From Streptomyces atriruber (GTDB lineage: Bacteria; Actinomycetota; Actinomycetes; Streptomycetales; Streptomycetaceae), in the NCBI RefSeq assembly GCF_001418325.1, contig NZ_LIPN01000128.1, forward strand, positions 1 through 64,000: a DNA stretch of 64,000 nt, in the 5' to 3' direction. Made by a program: the position numbers and the translations under genes. Every line of letters starts with the position of its first letter. The stretch's first letter is position 1. Positions 44,388-52,387 of the stretch are shown in pieces. Under the pieces are notes generated by a model. It ran no database searches. It worked only from the letters and a program-made list of their open reading frames with translations, and was not told the DNA's origin.

Positions 44388-45074
44388 ATGAGCAGGCGCT
44401 CCGGCATCCTGGAATTCGCCGTGCTCGGCCTGCTCCGCGAATCCCCGATGCACGGCTATGAGCTGCGCAAACGACTCAATACATCGCTGGGAGTGTTCCG
44501 CGCCTTCAGCTACGGGACGCTCTACCCCTGCCTCAAGACGCTGGTCGCCAACGGCTGGTTGATCGAGGAGTCGGGGAGCACCCCCGACGACGCCCTGGCG
44601 ACTCCGCTCACCGGGCGTCGCGCCAAGATCGTCTATCGATTGACGGCGGAAGGTAAGGAGCACTTCGAGGATCTGCTCTCGCAGACCGGCCCCGATGCGT
44701 ACGAGGACGAGCACTTCGCCGCCCGCTTCGCCTTCTTCGGGCAGACCTCGCGAGACGTTCGGATGCGGGTGCTCGAGGGCCGCCGCAGCCGCCTCGAAGA
44801 GCGCCTGGAGAAGATGCGCGCTTCCCTGGCCCGTACCCGGGAGCGCCTGGACGACTACACGCTCGAGCTGCAGCGGCACGGCATGGAGTCCGTGGAGCGC
44901 GAAGTGCGCTGGCTGAACGAGCTCATCGAGAGCGAGCGAGCCGGGCGGGACCAGCAACGGTCCGCCCCCGGCAGCTCCGCTCAGCAGAACAGCACATCTG
45001 GGGAGTCGGCGGGCCTGCCCCGGCGGCGGGAGAACGACCCGCCGCCGGATCCGTCCGATGACCCCGCCAAGTGA
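44388..45074 (+). CDS. PadR-family transcriptional regulator
   Basis: 228 aa. The winged HTH spans about residues 5-95 ([23 protein letters not shown]), with an inserted stretch before the wing ([15 protein letters not shown]). A long coiled-coil helix lies at about 145-185, then a Ser/Pro-rich tail. It is upstream of inositol-phosphate synthase on the same strand, separated by a hairpin. Autoregulation through the palindrome upstream is likely; control of ino1 is inferred from position. Confidence 0.93.
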   Translation: MSRRSGILEFAVLGLLRESPMHGYELRKRLNTSLGVFRAFSYGTLYPCLKTLVANGWLIEESGSTPDDALATPLTGRRAKIVYRLTAEGKEHFEDLLSQTGPDAYEDEHFAARFAFFGQTSRDVRMRVLEGRRSRLEERLEKMRASLARTRERLDDYTLELQRHGMESVEREVRWLNELIESERAGRDQQRSAPGSSAQQNSTSGESAGLPRRRENDPPPDPSDDPAK

Positions 45075-45098
45075 GACCCAGCGTTCCGCCGGGTCTCA
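45072..45098 (+). terminator. Hairpin between padR and ino1
   Basis: Arms TGAGACCC (45072-45079) and GGGTCTCA (45091-45098), overlapping the padR stop codon. It ends only 35 nt before the ino1 start, so it could be a terminator/attenuator; an independent ino1 promoter would have to sit inside or upstream of it. Confidence 0.55.
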
Positions 45099-45133
45099 TC
45101 CGGAATACCGAGATCACACAGGGAGCAACCGGA

Positions 45134-46216
45134 ATGGGTTCGGTTCGCGTAGCCATCGTCGGCGTGGGCAACTGCGCCGCCTCGCTGGTCCAGGGCGTCG
45201 AGTACTACAAGGACGCAGACCCGGACGCCAAGGTCCCGGGCCTGATGCACGTCCAGTTCGGCGACTACCACGTCGGTGACGTCGAGTTCGTCGCCGCTTT
45301 CGACGTCGACGCGAAGAAGGTCGGCCTCGACCTCTCGGACGCCATCGGCGCCAGCGAGAACAACACCATCAAGATCTGCGACGTGCCGAACTCGGGCGTG
45401 ACCGTCCAGCGCGGCCACACCCACGACGGCCTGGGCAAGTACTACCGCCAGACCATCGAGGAGTCCTCCGAGGCCCCGGTCGACATCGTCCAGATCCTCA
45501 AGGACCGCCAGGTCGACGTTCTCGTCTGCTACCTGCCCGTCGGTTCCGAGGACGCCGCGAAGTTCTACGCGCAGTGCGCCATCGACGCCAAGGTCGCGTT
45601 CGTCAACGCCCTCCCGGTCTTCATCGCCGGCACCAAGGAGTGGGCGGACAAGTTCACCGAGGCCGGTGTCCCGATCGTCGGCGACGACATCAAGTCGCAG
45701 GTCGGCGCCACCATCACGCACCGCGTGATGGCGAAGCTGTTCGAGGACCGCGGTGTCCGTCTCGAGCGCACCATGCAGCTCAACGTCGGCGGCAACATGG
45801 ACTTCAAGAACATGCTCGAGCGCGACCGCCTCGAGTCGAAGAAGATCTCGAAGACGCAGGCCGTCACCTCGCAGATCCCGGACCGCGAGCTGGGCGAGAA
45901 GAACGTCCACATCGGCCCGTCGGACTACGTGGCGTGGCTCGACGACCGCAAGTGGGCGTACGTCCGCCTCGAGGGCCGCGCCTTCGGTGACGTCCCGCTG
46001 AACCTGGAGTACAAGCTCGAGGTCTGGGACTCCCCGAACTCGGCCGGTGTCATCATCGACGCCCTGCGCGCCGCGAAGATCGCCAAGGACCGCGGCATCG
46101 GCGGCCCGATCCTCTCCGCGTCGAGCTACTTCATGAAGTCCCCGCCGGTCCAGTACTTCGACGACGAGGCCTACGAGAACGTCGAGAAGTTCATCAAGGG
46201 CGAGGTCGAGCGCTAA
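45134..46216 (+). CDS. ino1: Inositol-3-phosphate synthase
   Basis: 360 aa from the ATG at 45134 (GGGAG 8 nt upstream). NAD-binding [13 protein letters not shown] at the start; the catalytic core is recognisable in [14 protein letters not shown] and L-N-V-G-G-N-M-D-F. It is the compact prokaryotic form. Converts glucose 6-phosphate to myo-inositol 3-phosphate for mycothiol, phosphatidylinositol and inositol phospholipids. Followed by a strong terminator. Confidence 0.97.
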   Translation: MGSVRVAIVGVGNCAASLVQGVEYYKDADPDAKVPGLMHVQFGDYHVGDVEFVAAFDVDAKKVGLDLSDAIGASENNTIKICDVPNSGVTVQRGHTHDGLGKYYRQTIEESSEAPVDIVQILKDRQVDVLVCYLPVGSEDAAKFYAQCAIDAKVAFVNALPVFIAGTKEWADKFTEAGVPIVGDDIKSQVGATITHRVMAKLFEDRGVRLERTMQLNVGGNMDFKNMLERDRLESKKISKTQAVTSQIPDRELGEKNVHIGPSDYVAWLDDRKWAYVRLEGRAFGDVPLNLEYKLEVWDSPNSAGVIIDALRAAKIAKDRGIGGPILSASSYFMKSPPVQYFDDEAYENVEKFIKGEVER

Positions 46217-46240
46217 ACAGCTCTCTCCTTGTTGCTTGCC

Positions 46241-46273
46241 GAGGGTCCCCGGGCATTCCGCCCGGGGACCCTC
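46241..46273 (+). terminator. ino1 terminator
   Basis: Perfect 14-bp arms (46241-46254 and 46260-46273) with a 5-nt loop, 24 bp after the stop codon. Confidence 0.9.
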
Positions 46274-46295
46274 CTCGTATGTGAGGCTGTGATCC

Positions 46296-47552
46296 ATGGC
46301 TGTCGTCGGTGACCTGCGGATACTGCTGCGGCTGCGGGACTTCCGACGGCTGCTCGCCGTACGGCTGATCTCCCAGGGCGCGGACGGCGTCTACCAGGTC
46401 GCGCTCGCCACGTACGTCGTCTTCTCCCCCGAGAAGCAGGCCTCGCCCGGAGCGATCGCTTCCGCCATGGCCGTGCTGCTCCTCCCGTACTCCCTGGTCG
46501 GCCCCTTCGCCGGCGTCCTCCTGGACCGCTGGCAGCGCCGCCAGGTCTTCCTCTACGGCAACCTCCTGCGGGCCGCCCTGGCGTCCCTGACCGCCGTACT
46601 GATGCTGAGCAGCGTCCCCGACTGGCTCTTCTACGCCTCCGCCCTCTGCGTCACGGCCGTCAACCGGTTCGTCCTGGCAGGGCTCTCGGCCGCGCTGCCC
46701 CGGGTGGTGGACGCCGACCGTCTGGTCGTCGCGAACTCCCTGTCGCCGACCGCGGGCACATTGGCCGCGACACTGGGCGGGGGCCTCGCCTTCGTGATCC
46801 GCATCGTGGCGTCGGACTCGGACGCGGCCGTGGTCCTCTGCGGAGCCGCCCTCTACCTCTGCGCGGCGCTCGCCTCGCTCCGCATGGCGCGTGAACTCCT
46901 CGGCCCCGACCCGGACCTGGTGCAGCCACGGCTGGCGGCCGCGCTGGCCGGAACGGCTCGCGGGCTGAAGGAGGGGGTGCGGCATCTGGCACAACGCCCC
47001 GCGGCCGCCCGCGCGCTGGCCGCGATGACGGTGCTCCGGTTCTGCTACGGCGCGCTGACCGTCATGGTCCTGATGCTGTGCCGGTACGCCTGGACGTCGA
47101 CGGAGGCCGACGGGCTCGCGCTGCTCGGACTGGCCGTGGGGATCTCCGGCGCGGGGTTCTTCGTGGCGGCTCTGGTGACGCCCGCGGCGGTGGGGCGGCT
47201 CGGGGCGGGCGGCTGGATCGTCACCTGCGCGGGAACGGCGGCAGTCCTCGAACCCGCGCTCGGCCTCCCCTTCGAACCCATCCCTCTCCTCGTCGCCGCC
47301 TTCGTCCTCGGCCTGACGACCCAGGGCGCGAAAATCGCCACGGACACGGTGGTGCAGTCCTCGGTGGACGACGGCTTCCGCGGACGGATCTTCTCCGTCT
47401 ACGACGTCCTCTTCAACGTCGCATTCGTCGGCGCGGCCGCAGTAGCGGCCCTGATGCTCCCCCCGGACGGACGCTCGGTTCCGCTGGTCCTCGTGGTGGC
47501 TCTTCTCTACGCGGCAATTGCTGGCGCTATGGCCCGCTTTGACGCGCAATAA
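46296..47552 (+). CDS. MFS transporter
   Basis: 418 aa with 12 hydrophobic segments. The first loop has the motif L-D-R-W-Q-R-R-Q-V and helix 1 is preceded by L-R-D-F-R-R-L-L-A-V-R-L-I-S-Q-G-A-D-G-V-Y-Q, a pattern of the actinobacterial MFS_1/enterobactin-exporter-like group. Substrate unknown. It starts 22 bp after the ino1 terminator. Confidence 0.9.
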   Translation: MAVVGDLRILLRLRDFRRLLAVRLISQGADGVYQVALATYVVFSPEKQASPGAIASAMAVLLLPYSLVGPFAGVLLDRWQRRQVFLYGNLLRAALASLTAVLMLSSVPDWLFYASALCVTAVNRFVLAGLSAALPRVVDADRLVVANSLSPTAGTLAATLGGGLAFVIRIVASDSDAAVVLCGAALYLCAALASLRMARELLGPDPDLVQPRLAAALAGTARGLKEGVRHLAQRPAAARALAAMTVLRFCYGALTVMVLMLCRYAWTSTEADGLALLGLAVGISGAGFFVAALVTPAAVGRLGAGGWIVTCAGTAAVLEPALGLPFEPIPLLVAAFVLGLTTQGAKIATDTVVQSSVDDGFRGRIFSVYDVLFNVAFVGAAAVAALMLPPDGRSVPLVLVVALLYAAIAGAMARFDAQ

Positions 47553-47587
47553 GTGTCACATCAGTGACACAGAGCCCCTCTGGGCTT
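47553..47587 (+). terminator. Inverted repeats after the MFS gene
   Basis: GTGTCAC (47553-47559) and GTGACAC (47564-47570) with a 4-nt loop directly follow the stop codon, then a short AGCCC/GGGCT hairpin. Terminator or operator for the next gene; not separable by eye. Confidence 0.5.
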
Positions 47588-47666
47588 CAGAGATACCAGC
47601 GGACCCGGATAACTTACGGGCGTCGTATTCGCGCCATCGCGCTCTCGTTCGAGGGGGACCCCCAAA

Positions 47667-48194
47667 GTGACCACTCCGCCGCCCCAGGGCCAGACTCCGT
47701 ACCCGCCCCAGGGCCAGAATCCCTATGGCCAGCCCCAGGGCGGAGCTCCTTACGGCCAGCAGGCGCCGACGGCTCCGTACCCCGCGCCTCAGGGTCAGCC
47801 CGGCATGCCGCAGCAGCCGTACCCCGCCTTCAACCAGGGTGGCCCGGTCCCCCCGCCGGCCCCCGCCCGCCGCGGTGGCGGCAAGAAGCTGGTCCTGCGC
47901 ATCGTCGGCTTCATCGTGGTCGCCATTCTCATAGCCGTCGGCAAGTGGCAGTTCAGTAAGAGCGACGCCGAGTCCACCTCGGTCGGCAGCTGCATGCACA
48001 ACAAGGGCACGCAGTTCTCGCCGGACCTGGAAGAGGTCGACTGCTCCTCGAGCGATTCCGAGTTCGAGGTCGTCGAGAAGTTCGACAACACCAGCGACAG
48101 CGACAAGTGCGAGGCCGTCAAGACCTCCGAGATCGCCTACTACCAGAGCGGCAAGGGCCACAACGTGGTGCTCTGCCTGAAGAAGACCAAGTAG
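47667..48194 (+). CDS. LppU/SCO3897-like membrane-anchored protein
   Basis: 175 aa from a GTG. Residues 1-70 are Pro/Gln/Tyr/Gly-rich (P-Y-G-Q-P-Q-G repeats), then one membrane helix (about 75-95), then an external domain of 80 residues with four cysteines (C-M-H-N, V-D-C-S, K-C-E-A, L-C-L-K) that could form two disulfides. The architecture matches the LppU/SCO3897 family, of unknown role. The gene ends just before the double parS palindromes. Confidence 0.85.
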   Translation: MTTPPPQGQTPYPPQGQNPYGQPQGGAPYGQQAPTAPYPAPQGQPGMPQQPYPAFNQGGPVPPPAPARRGGGKKLVLRIVGFIVVAILIAVGKWQFSKSDAESTSVGSCMHNKGTQFSPDLEEVDCSSSDSEFEVVEKFDNTSDSDKCEAVKTSEIAYYQSGKGHNVVLCLKKTK

Positions 48195-48209
48195 GCACAG
48201 CAGGAACGA

Positions 48210-48255
48210 CCGAAGGGCGTTGTTTCACGGTTTCACGTGAAACAACGCCCTTCGG
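48210..48255 (+). terminator. Hairpin with embedded parS after the LppU-like gene
   Basis: 19-bp perfect arms (48210-48228 and 48237-48255) with an 8-nt loop. Perfect parS occupies 48230-48243, spanning the loop and right arm; the left arm ends in a second half-site (GTTTCAC, 48222-48228). Confidence 0.85.
48230..48243. promoter_or_regulatory. parS site, perfect, in the LppU-like terminator
   Basis: GTTTCACGTGAAAC; intergenic, convergent. Confidence 0.92.
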
Positions 48256-48262
48256 CGCATCT

Positions 48263-48302
48263 CGGGAGGGTGGTTGTTTCACGTGAAACAACCACCCTCC
48301 CG
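48263..48302. terminator. 40-bp perfect palindrome with a parS core
   Basis: Perfect from 48263 to 48302; the central 14 bp (48276-48289) are parS. It ends 3 bp before the last base of the CCA-transferase gene on the minus strand, so it is well placed as that gene's terminator. Confidence 0.9.
48276..48289. promoter_or_regulatory. parS site, perfect, inside a 40-bp palindrome
   Basis: GTTTCACGTGAAAC, matching the 16-bp form with T and A flanks. 46 bp centre-to-centre from the neighbouring site. Confidence 0.92.
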
Positions 48303-48304
48303 CC

Positions 48305-49747
48305 TCAGTTCTGGGCGGCCCACCACTCCTTGAGCGCCGCGACGGCCGCGTCCCGCTCCATCGGCCCGTTCTCGAGGCGCAGTTCCAGAAGGAACTTGTA
48401 GGCCTGACCGATCACCGGGCCCGGTCCCACGTCCAGGACCTTCATGATGTCGTTGCCGTCCAGGTCGGGGCGGATCGAGTCCAGCTCCTCCTGTTCCTGG
48501 AGGCGGGCGATGCGCTCCTCCAGGCCGTCGTACGCGCGCGACAGGGCGTTCGCCTTGCGCTTGTTGCGCGTGGTGCAGTCGGAGCGGGTCAGCTTGTGCA
48601 GACGCTCCAGGAGGGGGCCTGCGTCGCGTACGTAGCGACGTACGGCCGAGTCCGTCCACTCTCCTGTGCCGTAGCCGTGGAAGCGCAGGTGGAGCTCGAC
48701 GAGGCGCGAAACGTCCTTCACGAGCTCATTGGAGTACTTGAGCGCCGTCATGCGCTTCTTGACCATCTTGGCGCCGACCACCTCGTGGTGGTGGAAGGAG
48801 ACCCGGCCGTCGCTCTCGAAGCGCCGCGTCCTCGGCTTGCCGATGTCGTGCAGCAGCGCGGCGAGCCGCAGCGTCAGATCGGGGCCGTCCGTCTCCAGCG
48901 CCATCGCCTGCTCGAGGACGATCAGCGAGTGGTCGTACACGTCCTTGTGGCGGTGGTGCTCGTCCCGCTCCAGACGCAGCGCGGGCAGCTCGGGAAGGAC
49001 CCGCTCGGCGAGGCCCGTCTCGACGAGGAGTGCGAGGCCCTTGCGCGGATGTACGGAAAGAAGCAGTTTGTTCAATTCGTCCCGTACGCGCTCCGCGGAG
49101 ACGATGTCGATGCGCTCGGCCATCGCCTTCATCGCGGCGACGACGTCGGGCGCCACCTCGAAGTCCAGCTGCGCGGCGAAGCGCGCGGCCCGCAGCATCC
49201 GCAGCGGGTCGTCGGAGAAGGAGTCCTCGGGGGTGCCGGGGGTGCGCAGGACACGCTCCGCGAGGTCGTCGAGCCCGCCGTGCGGGTCCACGAACTCCTT
49301 CTCGGGGAGCGCCACGGCCATCGCGTTCACCGTGAAGTCGCGACGCACGAGGTCTTCCTCGATCGAGTCGCCGTAGGACACCTCGGGCTTGCGCGAGGTC
49401 CTGTCGTACGCCTCCGACCGGTAGGTCGTCACCTCGATCTGGTAGCCGTCCTTCTGGCTGCCGACCGTGCCGAAGGCGATCCCGACCTCCCACACCGCGT
49501 CGGCCCACGGCCGGACGATCTTCAGTACGTCCTCGGGGCGGGCGTCGGTCGTGAAGTCCAGGTCGTTGCCGAGCCGGCCCAGCAGGGCGTCCCTGACCGA
49601 GCCGCCGACCAGGGCGAGAGAGAACCCGGCCTCCTGAAAACGGCGGGCGAGATCGTCCGCGACAGGGGACACACGCAGCAGTTCGCTGACCGCGCGGCTC
49701 TGCACCTGACTCAGGGCGCTGGGATTGTCTTCATTGGCGTTCGGCAC
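48305..49747 (-). CDS. CCA tRNA nucleotidyltransferase / poly(A) polymerase family with HD domain
   Basis: 480 aa. Nucleotidyltransferase head: L-V-G-G-S-V-R-D-A-L-L-G and the metal-binding D-L-D-F (about residue 57). The HD phosphohydrolase domain has H-R-H-K-D-V-Y-D-H-S and L-L-H-D-I-G-K near residues 250-295. Class II CCA-adding enzymes repair or build tRNA 3' ends; bacterial poly(A) polymerases are close relatives. It sits in the same place as PcnA in M. tuberculosis. Divergent from the DUF6049 gene. Confidence 0.94.
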   Translation of the reverse strand: MPNANEDNPSALSQVQSRAVSELLRVSPVADDLARRFQEAGFSLALVGGSVRDALLGRLGNDLDFTTDARPEDVLKIVRPWADAVWEVGIAFGTVGSQKDGYQIEVTTYRSEAYDRTSRKPEVSYGDSIEEDLVRRDFTVNAMAVALPEKEFVDPHGGLDDLAERVLRTPGTPEDSFSDDPLRMLRAARFAAQLDFEVAPDVVAAMKAMAERIDIVSAERVRDELNKLLLSVHPRKGLALLVETGLAERVLPELPALRLERDEHHRHKDVYDHSLIVLEQAMALETDGPDLTLRLAALLHDIGKPRTRRFESDGRVSFHHHEVVGAKMVKKRMTALKYSNELVKDVSRLVELHLRFHGYGTGEWTDSAVRRYVRDAGPLLERLHKLTRSDCTTRNKRKANALSRAYDGLEERIARLQEQEELDSIRPDLDGNDIMKVLDVGPGPVIGQAYKFLLELRLENGPMERDAAVAALKEWWAAQN

Positions 49748-49935
49748 AACAGAAAAGGGTACGTGCCCCGGCCGCCCGCGGCCGACCCGATTCCCGCCCC
49801 GCAGGGGGCGCGCAGCCGCTCCGCCCGCGTGTTGTGATCACGTGGAGCAGTCCGCGGCACTTCGCCACAGCGCGCATCGTTACCATGCGTGGACGCACAA
49901 CCGACGACCACTGACGACGAGGGACGGGCGAACGC

Positions 49936-52341
49936 GTGGCCGAGGCGGCAGACTTTCCGGGGACGAGCCCCTCACCTGCTCGCCGGTGGCTGCGGCGCAC
50001 CGCAGCACTGCTGGTGGGTACCCCTTTGCTGGCCGGACTGCTGCAGGCGCCGGCAGGCACTGTGGCGCACGCCACAGTGCCCGGCGCGAAGGCGGAGGCC
50101 GCGCAGTCACGCGTGAAGGCCGACGCCACCGGATCCCGCACCGTCGACGTCTCCCTGGACTCGCTCACCCCCACCGCGCCCGGTGAGGGCGACACGCTCA
50201 CCGTCTCGGGCACGGTCACCAACAACGGCAAGCAGACGGTGACCGGGGCCCAGGTCGGGCTCCGCATCGGATCGCCCCTCAACAGCCGCAGCGAGATCGA
50301 CAACGCCGCCAAGCGCACGGGCTACCAGCCGGGCGCAGACGGCACGGAGGTCGGCGGGAAGTACGTCGAGAAGATCGCCCGGCTCGCCCCGGGCGTGCGG
50401 CAGGACTTCAGCATCTCCGTACCGGTCAAGGCGCTGTCCCTCGGCGTCGGCGGCGTCTACCAGCTGGGGGTCTCCCTCACCGGTCAGAGCGCCGCCCAGC
50501 CCTACCCCCAGGTGCTCGGCATCGAGCGGACCTTCCTGCCCTGGCAGCCGGACGCCGCCGACACCAAGACGAAGATCACGTACATGTGGCCGCTCACCAC
50601 CGCCACGCACCTGACGGCGAAGACCGGGTCCGACGACCAGCAGACGCCCGTCTTCAAGAACGACGACCTCGCCGACGAGCTCGCCCCGGGCGGCCGCCTG
50701 GAGCAGCTGTTGTCCCTCGGCAGCCGGCTGGACGTCACGTGGGCCATCGACCCGGACCTGCTCAACTCGGTCGAGGCGATGACGAAGAGCTACCGGATCG
50801 ACAACGCGGACGGGACCACCAGGGCGGGCAAGCAGCAGGCGGTCGCCAATCAGTGGCTCAACGATCTCCTGACCGCCGTCAAGGACAAGAAGATCATCGC
50901 GCTCCCCTTCGCCGACCCCGACCTGGCCTCCCTCGCCCACACCGGCAAGGCGGTCGGCGGCTCCCTCGGTCACCTCAAGGAAGCCACTGACGCGGGCTAC
51001 AAGGCGGTCACGACGATCCTCCAGGTGAAGCCGAGCACCGACTTCGCCTGGCCCGCCGACGGAGCGATCGACCCGTCGATCGTCGACGTCGCCACCTCCG
51101 CGGGCGCCCACACCGTGATCACCCGCAGCGACAGCCTGCGCGAGACCAACGACCTGCAGTACACCCCGACCGCGGCTCGGCCCATCGGCGGCGGCACGAC
51201 CGCCGTGGTGGCCGACGCACGCCTCTCCACGGCCTTCCAGGGGGACATGACCGAGGCGGAGAACTCCACGCTCGCCGTCCAGGAGTTCCTCGCCCAGAGC
51301 CTGATGGTCAACCTGCAGGACCCCGACAAGGAGCGGAGCATCGTCATCGCTCCGCAGCGCATGCCCACGGCGAGCCAGGCGCAGACCATGGGGAAGGCGC
51401 TGAGCTCCCTCGCGGGCGGAAAGTGGTCGCAGTCGCAGGACCTGACCGCCGCGGCGAAGGCCAAGCCGGACCCGCGGGCCACCACCCGGGTCCCGTCGGC
51501 CGCCGCCTACCCCGACGCGCTGCGCAAGCAGGAGCTGCCGCGGTCGGCCTTCGAGAACATCCAGGCCACGCAGAACTCGCTCGACCGCTTCCAGGTGATC
51601 CTCACCGAGAAGGACCGCGTGGTCACCCCGTTCGGGAGGGCCATAGACCGTGAAATGGCGACGTCCTGGCGCGGCCACTCGGCCGAGGGGCAGGCCTATC
51701 GGGACAGCGTCTGGGCGTATCTGAAGGACCTCACCCGGCAGGTGTCCCTGATCAAGAGGTCCGACGCGAAGCTCTCCGGGCGCAGCGCGACCCTCCCCGT
51801 ATCGGTACAGAACAACCTGGTTCAGGGCGTCGACCATCTGGTCCTGCGCCTGTCCTCCAGGAACCCCACCCGTCTGAAGATCGGCGACGGGCAGTTCGAA
51901 GAGAAGCAGATCAAGATCGCGGGCGGTCACTCCCAGTCCGTGAAGTTCACCACCACGGCCAACGCCAACGGCCCGGTTCCGGTGTACGCGCAGCTCTACA
52001 CCGAGGACGGCGAGCCCTACGGCAGCGCCGTGAAGTTCGACGTCAACGTCACCGAGGTCACCCTCACGGTGATGCTGGTCATCGCAGGCGGACTCCTGCT
52101 GCTCGTGCTCGCGGGCTTCCGCATGTACACCCAGCGCAAGCGCGCGGCCCGCAAGCGCGCCCAGGAGGGTCCGGACGAGGGCCCGGATCAGGGCGAGGGC
52201 GAAGGCCCGGACAACGGCCCCGAGGGCGAATCCGGCGGTGAGTCCGGGACGGACGACCCCGGGCACCCGAGTGACCCGACACCGGACACCGCTCCGGAAA
52301 GCACCGACCCATCGGACACGGGTGAGAGAGTGGACCGTTGA
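49936..52341 (+). CDS. DUF6049-like secreted membrane-anchored protein
   Basis: 801 aa from a GTG. A signal-like helix lies at about residues 18-38, then a very large extracellular region with Ig-like beta character at the start (V-S-G-T-V-T-N-N-G-K-Q-T-V-T-G-A-Q-V). A single helix near residue 715-740 is followed by a basic then Asp/Glu/Pro-rich cytoplasmic tail. Orthologue in position of mycobacterial Rv3909, upstream of murJ. Function unknown; stands 46 bp before murJ and is likely co-transcribed, suggesting a role with lipid II export or wall assembly. Confidence 0.88.
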   Translation: MAEAADFPGTSPSPARRWLRRTAALLVGTPLLAGLLQAPAGTVAHATVPGAKAEAAQSRVKADATGSRTVDVSLDSLTPTAPGEGDTLTVSGTVTNNGKQTVTGAQVGLRIGSPLNSRSEIDNAAKRTGYQPGADGTEVGGKYVEKIARLAPGVRQDFSISVPVKALSLGVGGVYQLGVSLTGQSAAQPYPQVLGIERTFLPWQPDAADTKTKITYMWPLTTATHLTAKTGSDDQQTPVFKNDDLADELAPGGRLEQLLSLGSRLDVTWAIDPDLLNSVEAMTKSYRIDNADGTTRAGKQQAVANQWLNDLLTAVKDKKIIALPFADPDLASLAHTGKAVGGSLGHLKEATDAGYKAVTTILQVKPSTDFAWPADGAIDPSIVDVATSAGAHTVITRSDSLRETNDLQYTPTAARPIGGGTTAVVADARLSTAFQGDMTEAENSTLAVQEFLAQSLMVNLQDPDKERSIVIAPQRMPTASQAQTMGKALSSLAGGKWSQSQDLTAAAKAKPDPRATTRVPSAAAYPDALRKQELPRSAFENIQATQNSLDRFQVILTEKDRVVTPFGRAIDREMATSWRGHSAEGQAYRDSVWAYLKDLTRQVSLIKRSDAKLSGRSATLPVSVQNNLVQGVDHLVLRLSSRNPTRLKIGDGQFEEKQIKIAGGHSQSVKFTTTANANGPVPVYAQLYTEDGEPYGSAVKFDVNVTEVTLTVMLVIAGGLLLLVLAGFRMYTQRKRAARKRAQEGPDEGPDQGEGEGPDNGPEGESGGESGTDDPGHPSDPTPDTAPESTDPSDTGERVDR

Positions 52342-52387
52342 GCGATGTCGTGGCCGGTGGGCCCGGGGACGATGAGGTGGGGTAACC

